A stretch of DNA of 5,205 nt. Source: Kiritimatiellia bacterium (GTDB taxonomy: Bacteria; Verrucomicrobiota; Kiritimatiellia; RFP12; UBA1067). The notes beneath the pieces were generated by a model that saw only the letters and a program-made list of their open reading frames with translations, made no database searches and had not been told where the DNA came from. The stretch covers positions 1 through 5,205 of the forward strand of contig JAFPYE010000086.1 in NCBI GenBank assembly GCA_017412325.1, read 5' to 3'. The number at the start of each line of letters is the position of its first letter. Within the stretch, counting starts at the first letter, position 1. The position numbers and the translations under genes are program-made. Below are positions 1 to 5,205 of the stretch, in pieces.

Positions 1-2
1 GC

Positions 3-74
3 GCCGGCAGCGTCGTGCTCGGCGACCGGCGCCAGCACCGGCCCGGGCGAATCCGCGTTGTTCATCTGGCGGGG
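3..74 (-). pseudogene. In-frame continuation of the SDR beyond the TAG stop, cut by window edge
   Basis: The 24 codons after the TAG at 75-77, in the same frame, read PRQMNNADSPGPVLAP and then VAEHDAAG. SDRs of this type usually have a segment like APRVRVNAVAPGPVLAP here, joining the active-site helix to the substrate loop. The two align with no gap: the stop sits at the residue before the conserved Pro-Arg, and the Asn-Ala, Pro-Gly-Pro and Val-Leu-Ala-Pro positions coincide. This is therefore the remainder of the same gene rather than chance reading frame. An ATG at 63-65 could allow re-initiation, but the product would lack the cofactor and active sites. The true 3' end is outside the window. 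Confidence 0.75.
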
Positions 75-518
75 CTAAAACGCCGCGGCCGCCTCCCGCG
101 TGTAGTCGCGCAAGGCGCCTTTGGTGCGCGCATAGTCGTCCGCCGCGTCTCGCGTCTCGCGTCTCACGACCCGACAGTCAAGGATATTGACGACCGCGGC
201 GCTTTTCCCTCGTTCCGCCAGCAATTCGACCAACCGCTTCGGCGCGGCGAAATTGACGCGCGCGAGCGTGGCCGCGTCGCCCGCAAAGAGCGCCGCGTTG
301 TTGACGAGCGCAGTCGGCGGTTCGCCGCCGTTGAGCGCGCACGCATCCGCAAACAGCCGTTCCGCCGCGCCATCCTGCGTAAAGTCCGCCACGAGGTCCG
401 CGCCCGCGTCCGCGCGGTGCGAGGTCGTGAGCACCCGTTCGCCGCGCGCGCGCAGCGTCTCGGCGATTACGCGCCCGAGCCGCACGGTGCCGCCCGTCAC
501 CAGGACTACATTTCCCAC
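75..518 (-). CDS. Pteridine reductase/FolM-like short-chain dehydrogenase, ended early by TAG
   Basis: NAD(P)H-dependent SDR oxidoreductase of 147 residues up to the stop. SDRs are usually about 230-260 residues, so the C-terminal third is missing. The Rossmann nucleotide-binding motif TGGTVRLG is at residues 8-15 and the NNAA motif at 73-76. The active site reads NILD (Asp114) followed by Tyr129-x-x-x-Lys133. Asp in place of the usual catalytic Ser, plus YxxxK, is the pattern of pteridine reductase PTR1 and dihydromonapterin reductase FolM, which reduce pterins in the cytosol; that substrate is inferred. The GTG start is chosen because AAGGAG lies 8 nt upstream and translation begins GNVVLVTGG, the normal SDR first strand. 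The start overlaps the 3' end of dnaE by 13 nt, suggesting coupled translation. The stop falls straight after a helix ending EAAAAF, where SDRs normally continue, and the frame goes on beyond it (see 3-74). I am sure of the family, less sure of the substrate, and doubtful that this short product is functional. Confidence 0.85.
   Translation of the reverse strand: MGNVVLVTGGTVRLGRVIAETLRARGERVLTTSHRADAGADLVADFTQDGAAERLFADACALNGGEPPTALVNNAALFAGDAATLARVNFAAPKRLVELLAERGKSAAVVNILDCRVVRRETRDAADDYARTKGALRDYTREAAAAF
144..164. repeat. Three perfect tandem copies of a 7-bp unit inside the SDR gene
   Basis: CGCGTCT occurs three times head to tail on the plus strand (AGACGCG on the coding strand). It encodes part of the RRETRDAA stretch between the active-site Asp114 and Tyr129. 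That spacing is 15 residues here against 13 in FolM and PTR1 as I recall them. Seven is not a multiple of three, so gain or loss of one unit would shift the frame. Confidence 0.8.
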
Positions 519-3500
519 GGCTTCGGCTCCTTCGGCGCAAAGTAGATCTGGTCGCGGCAGCCGTAGACGAGGTCGGCGGCGGGCACGATCTTCGCAAATT
601 CGGAAAGGAACGCGATGTTGCAGGCGACCTTCCCCGACGGTCCCAGGTCGATCTTCACCGTCGTGCCGTCGGCGTAGACGAGGTCGACAAAGAGCGGCAG
701 CGTGCCCGGGTTCTTGAGCGCGACGTCCTTGAGCCGCGCGAATTTCGCCTTCAGCTCGGGATCCGCGTAGCGCAGCCGGATGCGCACGCCGTCCGTCGCG
801 AGCGGCAGCACCTCGTCGAGCGGATAGACCTCGCGGACGGTGAAGGAGAGGTCGCCGACGTGCGGGTTCGCCTTCTGCACGTCGTCCTTGTCGTAGTTCG
901 TGCGGTGCGCGATCTCGCCGCACGCCATCACGAGCTTGTCCACCAGCGGCTCGATCTTCGCCGGATGCGCCGCGTCGAAGCCGCCGTTGAACTGCCGCCA
1001 CGCCTTCGCATAGCAGAACGCGTCCGCCTGGCCCTTGCCGTCGTCGAGCGTCAGGATCGCCCACTTCTCGCCCACCGAGCCGTCGGGCCGCGGCTTCGGC
1101 GTCTTGACCGAACAGCCCGTCAGCATCGCCACGACGCGCACGTCGAGCTTCTTGACGAGCAGCGGCTCCAGCTCCTTCTTCTCCAGCCGCTTGCGGAAGC
1201 GCGCGCGCTCCTTGCTCACCGCGCCGTCGAACGCCTTCTTGTCGCCCCACGCGACTTCGCCCTTCGCCTTCACGTGGTTGCGCGCGAGCCCCTTCAGGAG
1301 TCCGTCGTCGTCCGCCGCCTTCATCAGCAGTTCGTCGATCGGCGAGAGCGTCGGCGCGGCCTCTTCCGCCGCCGCGTCGTCCTCGTCGTCGCCGTCGGGC
1401 ACGGCCTCCGGCGGCGGGGGCGCCTCGTCGCCTTCGACATCGCCCGCCGCGCCCGGCTCCGCCTCGTCCTCCTCCTCGGCCTTCTTGGCGATCGAGGCGA
1501 GCGTGAACGGCAGGAACTCGAACGCGTCCTCGCGCGAGCCCGGCTTGCGCGTGCGGACGCAGACCTGCGACGCGGACGAGATGAGCTGCGTGCAGGACTG
1601 GAGCGGATGGCCTGAGACGTAGACGCCCAGCATCTCGCGCTCGAACTTCAGCTCCTCCGCGGGCACGAACGGCGGCGCGTCCGCCAGTTCCGCGTCGCTC
1701 GCCTTCTCCTCGCCGCCCGCCATCAGGTCGAAGAAGTTGGTCTGCGCGCTCGCCTTTTCCTTCGCCTTCTGCTGCGCCTTCTTGAGCGCGTATTCGATGT
1801 TGAGGAAGAGCTTCGCGCGGTTCGGCTCAAGGGTCGAGAACGCGCCTGTGCGCGTCAGGTTTTCGAGGACGCGCTTGTTGACGGCGTTCGAGCCCGCCAT
1901 CCGCAGGCAGAAGTCCATGAAGCCCGTGAAGGGCCCGTTCGCCTTGCGCTCGGCGACGATCGCCTCCGCCGCGAGCTCGCCCACGCCCTTGATGCCGCCG
2001 AGGCCATAGCGGATGCCCTTGCGGTCGGGCGTCGGCACGAAGCGCGCGCCCGACTCGTTCACGTCGGGGAGGCGCAGCTCCAGGCCGATCTCCTGCGCCT
2101 CGGCGACGAAGCCCGGCAGCTTGTCGAAGTTGCCGATTTCGGACGAGATCTGCGCGCACATGAACTCGGCGGGATAGTGCGCCTTGAGGTAGCCCGTCTG
2201 GTAGGCGACCCAGGCGTAGCAGACGGCGTGCGACTTGTTGAACGCGTAGCTCGCGAACGCCTCCCAGTCCTTCCAGATCTTCTCGATGAGCTTCGTCGCC
2301 TCCGCCTCGTCCGCCCACTTGTCGACGCGGAACGCGGGATTGGCGAGGCAGCCGGTGACGAATTTCTCCTTCAGCTCCGCCATCACGTCCATGAGCTTCT
2401 TGCCCATCGCCTTGCGGAGCTTGTCGGATTCGCCGCGCGTGAACCCGGCGAGGTCGCGCGAGAGCAACATCACCTGCTCCTGGTAGACCGTCACGCCGTA
2501 GGTGTCCTTCAGGCGGCTTTCCATCAGCGGATGGTCGTAGGTCACCGCCTGCCGCCCCTGCTTGCGGTCGACGAACGTCGGGATGTACTCCATCGGCCCC
2601 GGGCGGTAGAGGGCGTTCATGGCGACGAGGTCCGTGAGGCGCTCGGGCTGGAGCGCCATCAGCCACTTCTTCATGCCGTCCGATTCGAACTGGAAGAGCC
2701 CCGTCGTCTCGCCGCGCCCGAAGAGCTCGTACGTCTCCCGGTCGTCGTCGGGGATCTTGTCGGTGTCGAGCTCGCCGTCCGCGTTCAGGAGTTCCGGCGG
2801 CACGGGCGAGCCGCATTCCTTCAGGAGCTTGACGCACTCCTTTTCGACGGAGAGCGTCTTGAGCCCCAGGAAGTCCATCTTCAAGAGCCCCACCGGCTCG
2901 ACGAAGTGGCCGTCGTATTGCGTCGTCAGGAGCTTGTCGCCCTGCGCCGCGCCGTCGCCGCCCTTCTTCTTGCCGCCGCGCTCCGGCGTCGGCATCACCG
3001 GCAGCGTCTCGACGATCGGGTCGCGCGAGATGATGACGCCGCAGGCGTGGACGCCCGGCTGGCGGATGCACCCCTCGAGCCGCGCCGCGCGCTCCATCAG
3101 CTTGTGGACGACGGGATCTTCGGAATTGAACTTCTCCTCGAGCTCGGGAACTTCCTTGCGCGCCTTCTTGAAGGTGATCTTCGGCGTGTTGGGGACGAGC
3201 CCCGCGAGCTTGTTCGTGTCGGCGAGCGGGTAGTCCATCACGCGCCCGACGTCCTTGATCGCCGACTTCGCCGCCATCTGCCCGAAGGTGACGATGTGCG
3301 CAACGTGGTCCGCGCCGTACTTGCGCGTCACGTAGTCGAGCACGCGCTCGCGCCCCGCGTCGTCGAAGTCCACGTCGATATCGGGCATCGAAATGCGGTC
3401 GGGGTTGAGGAAGCGTTCGAACAGGAGGTCGTACTTGAGCGGATCGACGTTGGTGATCCCGAGCGCGTAGGCGACCGCCGAGCCCGCCGCGCTGCCGCGC

Positions 3501-4756
3501 CCCGGGCCGACCCACACGCCGAGCTGCCGCGCCGAGGCGATGTAGTCGTGGACGATGAGGAAGTAGCCGGGAAAGCCCATCGTGCGGATCGTGTCGAGCT
3601 CGAACTGCACGCGCTCGCGGGTCTCCGCCGGCAGCTCCTCGCCCCAGCGCTTCTTCGCACCGGCCCAGACGAGCGCGGCGAGGTACTCCGCCTCGAACTG
3701 GATGCGGATCACCTTGTCGTAGCCGCCGAGCTTGTCGACGCGCCCTTCGGGATACATCGACTTGAGCGTGTCGAGATCGTATTTCGCGCGCGTCCCCTCC
3801 TCGGTGCCGAACGACTCGGGAATCGCGAACTTCGGCATGATCGGGTCGGAGTCGAGCTGGTAGTCCTCGATGCGGTCGGCGACCTCCAGCGTGTTGGCGA
3901 GGAGCTCGGGGTTTTCCGCGAAGAGCGCGGCCATCTCGTCCGCCGTCTTGAAGTATTCCTGGCCCGTGTAGATCAGGCGCCCCGCGTCGGACATCTTCTT
4001 GCCGGTCGACAGCGCCAGCAGCACGTCGTGCGAATCGTCGTCCGCCGCGTCGAGGAAGTGGACGTCGTTCGTCGCGATCACGCGGATGCCGAGCTTCTTG
4101 CCGAGCTCCAGCATCCCCTTCGCGACCTTCACCTGGCGCTGGTAGAGGTCGAGGAATTCGCTTTGCGCGGCGGCGGGGACGTCGGGGCCGGCCTTGACCG
4201 CCTTGTGCAGCATCACCTCGAGCGAATAGTCGTCGCCGAACAGCTCCTTGTACCACTTGGCGACCTTCTCCGCCTCCGCGACGTTGCCCGTGTCGAGCGC
4301 GTGCGGCACTTCGCCCGCGATGCACGCCGCCGAGCAGTGCAGCCCCTCGTGGTATTTCTCGAGGAGCGCGTGGTCGATGCGCGGCCGCCCGTAGAAGCCG
4401 TGGATGTGCGCCTCGGAGATGAGCCGCACGAGGTTGTGGTAGCCGACCTTGTTCTTCGCGTGGAGGCAGAGGTGGTGGCGGAACTCGTTCTTGTCGCGCG
4501 TCGTGTAGTCGCCCGTCGAGGTGACGTAGGCCTCGCAGCCGAGGATGGGCTTGATCGGCGGCAGGTCCGCGAACTGCTTCTTCTTCGAGTGGCACGTCTC
4601 GTGGAACGACTTGAGCGCGAAGAGGTTGCCGTGGTCGGTGACGGCGAGCGCGCGCATGCCGAGGCGCCGCGCGCGCTCCACGAGCGGCGCGATCGCACAC
4701 TGGCCGTCCAGCAGCGAATAGGTGGTGTGCAGGTGAAGATGGACAAAATCGCTCAT
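506..4756 (-). CDS. dnaE: DNA polymerase III alpha subunit (DnaE)
   Basis: Replicative polymerase of 1416 residues that extends DNA chains in the cytosolic replisome. The N-terminal PHP domain (about 1-300) starts FVHLHLHTTYSLLDG and keeps TDHGN (40-44), GCEAYV (73-78) and ATNDVHF (228-234). The palm has GPGRGSAAGS (417-426), PDIDVDF with catalytic Asp459 and Asp461, and KMDFLGL with Asp628, matching E. coli Asp401, Asp403 and Asp555. A helix-hairpin-helix region lies near 914-950, and the clamp-binding motif QTNFFD is at 1005-1010. SGHPL at 1048-1052 precedes an OB fold around 1207-1255 and a C-terminal domain ending PKPWEM. E. coli DnaE has 1160 residues. By landmark spacing the extra length is about 58 residues before the catalytic Asp pair, 15 within the palm, 12 up to the clamp motif and 171 after it. 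The ATG is chosen because the PHP motif begins at residue 4; no Shine-Dalgarno is visible. DnaE type rather than PolC, as there is no inserted exonuclease. Family identity is certain. Confidence 0.98.
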   Translation of the reverse strand: MSDFVHLHLHTTYSLLDGQCAIAPLVERARRLGMRALAVTDHGNLFALKSFHETCHSKKKQFADLPPIKPILGCEAYVTSTGDYTTRDKNEFRHHLCLHAKNKVGYHNLVRLISEAHIHGFYGRPRIDHALLEKYHEGLHCSAACIAGEVPHALDTGNVAEAEKVAKWYKELFGDDYSLEVMLHKAVKAGPDVPAAAQSEFLDLYQRQVKVAKGMLELGKKLGIRVIATNDVHFLDAADDDSHDVLLALSTGKKMSDAGRLIYTGQEYFKTADEMAALFAENPELLANTLEVADRIEDYQLDSDPIMPKFAIPESFGTEEGTRAKYDLDTLKSMYPEGRVDKLGGYDKVIRIQFEAEYLAALVWAGAKKRWGEELPAETRERVQFELDTIRTMGFPGYFLIVHDYIASARQLGVWVGPGRGSAAGSAVAYALGITNVDPLKYDLLFERFLNPDRISMPDIDVDFDDAGRERVLDYVTRKYGADHVAHIVTFGQMAAKSAIKDVGRVMDYPLADTNKLAGLVPNTPKITFKKARKEVPELEEKFNSEDPVVHKLMERAARLEGCIRQPGVHACGVIISRDPIVETLPVMPTPERGGKKKGGDGAAQGDKLLTTQYDGHFVEPVGLLKMDFLGLKTLSVEKECVKLLKECGSPVPPELLNADGELDTDKIPDDDRETYELFGRGETTGLFQFESDGMKKWLMALQPERLTDLVAMNALYRPGPMEYIPTFVDRKQGRQAVTYDHPLMESRLKDTYGVTVYQEQVMLLSRDLAGFTRGESDKLRKAMGKKLMDVMAELKEKFVTGCLANPAFRVDKWADEAEATKLIEKIWKDWEAFASYAFNKSHAVCYAWVAYQTGYLKAHYPAEFMCAQISSEIGNFDKLPGFVAEAQEIGLELRLPDVNESGARFVPTPDRKGIRYGLGGIKGVGELAAEAIVAERKANGPFTGFMDFCLRMAGSNAVNKRVLENLTRTGAFSTLEPNRAKLFLNIEYALKKAQQKAKEKASAQTNFFDLMAGGEEKASDAELADAPPFVPAEELKFEREMLGVYVSGHPLQSCTQLISSASQVCVRTRKPGSREDAFEFLPFTLASIAKKAEEEDEAEPGAAGDVEGDEAPPPPEAVPDGDDEDDAAAEEAAPTLSPIDELLMKAADDDGLLKGLARNHVKAKGEVAWGDKKAFDGAVSKERARFRKRLEKKELEPLLVKKLDVRVVAMLTGCSVKTPKPRPDGSVGEKWAILTLDDGKGQADAFCYAKAWRQFNGGFDAAHPAKIEPLVDKLVMACGEIAHRTNYDKDDVQKANPHVGDLSFTVREVYPLDEVLPLATDGVRIRLRYADPELKAKFARLKDVALKNPGTLPLFVDLVYADGTTVKIDLGPSGKVACNIAFLSEFAKIVPAADLVYGCRDQIYFAPKEPKPWEM
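527..532 (-). promoter_or_regulatory. Ribosome binding site of the SDR gene, inside dnaE
   Basis: AAGGAG on the minus strand lies within the dnaE codons for Pro-Lys-Glu-Pro, 8 nt before the GTG at 516-518. It fixes the SDR start and supports translation coupled to termination of dnaE. It contrasts with dnaE, which has no such site near its own ATG. Confidence 0.75.
1349..1486 (-). other. Acidic low-complexity insertion in DnaE (residues 1091-1136)
   Basis: This segment is almost entirely Glu, Asp, Ala, Pro and Gly, with short runs such as EEEDEAEPG, PPPPE and DGDDEDD. It is followed by a charged, Lys/Arg-rich stretch (about 1158-1200) before the OB fold. It sits inside a region of about 155 residues (1052-1206) that is much longer than the usual linker between the SGHPL segment and the OB fold. 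It is probably a disordered tether, which is inference from composition. Confidence 0.85.
1727..1744 (-). other. Internal sliding-clamp-binding motif of DnaE
   Basis: These codons give QTNFFD at residues 1005-1010, preceded by a Lys/Ala-rich helix and followed by an acidic linker. It fits the Q-x-x-(L/M/F)-F clamp-binding pattern and occupies the place of the essential internal motif QADMF at 920-924 of E. coli DnaE. The assignment rests on pattern and position. Confidence 0.8.
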
Positions 4757-4768
4757 GGTGAGGCGAAT

Positions 4769-4774
4769 ATTATA
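4769..4774 (-). promoter_or_regulatory. Probable -10 box of the dnaE promoter (TATAAT)
   Basis: A perfect TATAAT on the minus strand stands in a short AT-rich patch (ATTATGATATAATATT) within otherwise GC-rich DNA. Twelve bases separate it from the dnaE ATG. No TTGACA-like -35 box is visible at 15-19 bp upstream; at 17 bp the hexamer is AGCAGG. If it is used with normal spacing, transcription would begin about 5 nt before the ATG. A second possibility is that dnaE is transcribed from farther upstream and this patch only keeps the start region unstructured. Confidence 0.5.
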
Positions 4775-4831
4775 TCATAATCCACCTTCCCCCTGCTGCG
4801 CAGGTGAAGCGGACGTCGGCTTTCGTCAGCC

Positions 4832-4929
4832 CCATCCCGCGTGGCCGCGGGATTTAAGAGGGGCCTGTCCCCACGTTTTCCCATCCCGCGCGTCGGCGGG
4901 ATTTAAGAGGGGCCTGTCCCCACGTTTTC
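4832..4929. repeat. Two tandem 49-bp palindrome-bearing intergenic repeats
   Basis: The units at 4832-4880 and 4881-4929 are head to tail with no spacer and differ at three positions, all in or beside the loop of the first hairpin. Each unit starts CCATCCCGCG and ends CACGTTTTC. Copy 1 forms an 8-bp stem, ATCCCGCG (4834-4841) with CGCGGGAT (4846-4853) around loop TGGC. Copy 2 has a 7-bp stem around a 6-base loop, after changes on both sides. A second small inverted pair, GGGG-CCTGT-CCCC, follows the shared segment TTTAAGAG. Loop-only divergence with stems kept suggests a REP-like dispersed element or structured RNA. There is no Cas gene, spacer or transposase here. No strong T-tract follows the stems on the minus strand, so a terminator is not convincing. 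Confidence 0.9.
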
Positions 4930-5205
4930 TCATCGCGCACGCGCTCGGTCTTTGACAAGGCGACGCAAGAAGAACGCACACCACTGCGGGATCGTCAAAA
5001 CTCCATTGGATAATCCGACATTGCCTTTGACGAGCTTGACGCCCCACTTGATGTCCTTGTAATGCTCGCCGTCTATCAACATGCGCATGGACTTTGCCTT
5101 TGTATTGCCGGACTTTACCTCAACAGGCACGAGGTTCTCCCCGGACCGCAGGAAGAAGTCCATCTCAAGCGTCGAATTCTCTTTTCGATAGTAAACTGGC
5201 TCCGC
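4930..5205 (-). CDS. AAA ATPase/DUF4143-type protein, C-terminal part only
   Basis: The frame is open from the window edge to a TGA at 4930-4932, giving the last 91 residues; the N-terminus with any P-loop is outside the window. Visible sequence: AEPVYYRKENSTLEMDFFLR, then ENLVPVEVKSG, then NVGLSNGVLTIPQWCAFFL. The order Tyr-Tyr-x-(Arg/Lys), (E)xDF, (V)PVEVKSG, and a final (G)xLxIP segment is typical of the C-terminal DUF4143 domain of prokaryotic AAA+ ATPases. Asp16 with Glu29-Val-Lys31 (window numbering) resembles a PD-(D/E)xK nuclease-like core. The biological role of this family is poorly defined. The basic tail RRLVKDRARAR extends slightly past the usual end. The ATG at 5161-5163 is an internal Met, since homologous sequence continues before it. 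G+C is about 52% over 4981-5205, lower than dnaE, consistent with acquired DNA. Confident of the family from its tail only. Confidence 0.85.
   Translation of the reverse strand, partial: AEPVYYRKENSTLEMDFFLRSGENLVPVEVKSGNTKAKSMRMLIDGEHYKDIKWGVKLVKGNVGLSNGVLTIPQWCAFFLRRLVKDRARAR

Noticed and set aside
1..32. 7-bp inverted repeat GCGCCGG (1-7) and CCGGCGC (26-32)
   Set aside because: It lies in the continuing SDR coding frame at the window edge, and such GC palindromes are common in this composition.
75..518. Genome-wide reassignment of TAG to a sense codon
   Set aside because: The 1416-codon dnaE has no internal TAG and ends with TAG at the usual place, so a global code change is not supported. 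Local readthrough remains possible.
1827..4700. Second minus-strand frame of 957 codons within dnaE
   Set aside because: It is an out-of-frame reading of dnaE codons, extremely Arg-rich, and has no recognisable domains.
2177..4780. Open plus-strand frame of 867 codons opposite dnaE
   Set aside because: It is antisense to the conserved dnaE, is rich in Arg, Val, Leu and Glu without domain motifs, and is explained by GC-rich codon usage leaving few stops in the opposite frame.
4792..4804. Small hairpin CCTGC-TGC-GCAGG upstream of the dnaE -10 box
   Set aside because: A 5-bp stem in GC-rich DNA is expected by chance, and nothing links it to an operator.
4832..4929. CRISPR array
   Set aside because: There are only two units, directly adjacent with no spacer, and no cas gene nearby.
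4832..4929. Rho-independent terminator after the ATPase gene
   Set aside because: On the minus strand the hairpins are not followed by a T-run. The TTTT at the unit end serves only the plus strand, where no gene ends here.
4826..5047. 73-codon minus-strand frame through the repeats, and a 66-codon plus-strand frame at 4755-4955
   Set aside because: Both are made mostly of repeat sequence and overlap the better-supported ATPase frame or the dnaE promoter region. No ribosome site or motif supports them.

Overview
The window is high-GC bacterial DNA. Hand counts of single 60-base lines inside dnaE give 60-77% G+C. All three genes read on the minus strand. In order of transcription, right to left, they are the 3' end of an AAA/DUF4143-type ATPase gene, a complete dnaE, and a short-chain dehydrogenase/reductase (SDR) gene that runs off the left edge. 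The organism cannot be named from this alone. The DnaE N-terminus carries extra segments of the kind I associate with Bacteroidetes and PVC-group polymerases, and the intergenic repeats recall those of PVC-type genomes (Verrucomicrobia/Kiritimatiellae-like). I treat this as a low-confidence guess.

Right end (4930-5205): the C-terminal 91 residues of a DUF4143-type protein. The DNA here is clearly less GC-rich than dnaE (about 52% over 4981-5205 by hand count). Its TGA stop directly abuts the repeat array.

Intergenic region (4757-4929): two head-to-tail copies of a 49-bp palindrome-bearing unit occupy 4832-4929. They are followed by about 50 bp of unassigned sequence and then a perfect TATAAT on the minus strand. 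This TATAAT lies only 12 nt before the dnaE ATG, so the dnaE message may be nearly leaderless.

Centre (506-4756): a 1416-residue DnaE, the replicative DNA polymerase III alpha subunit. It has an apparently intact PHP domain, the three catalytic aspartates and an internal clamp-binding motif. A long acidic, low-complexity insertion lies between the SGHPL region and the OB fold.

Left end (1-518): an SDR gene of the pteridine reductase/FolM type starts with GTG inside the last codons of dnaE (13-nt overlap, strong Shine-Dalgarno), so translational coupling is likely. Its reading frame is interrupted by TAG at 75-77. The same frame continues beyond the stop with recognisable SDR sequence up to the window edge, so the gene is either broken by a nonsense mutation, affected by a sequence error, or read through. 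This is the most interesting point in the window. I found no new defence or mobile system.
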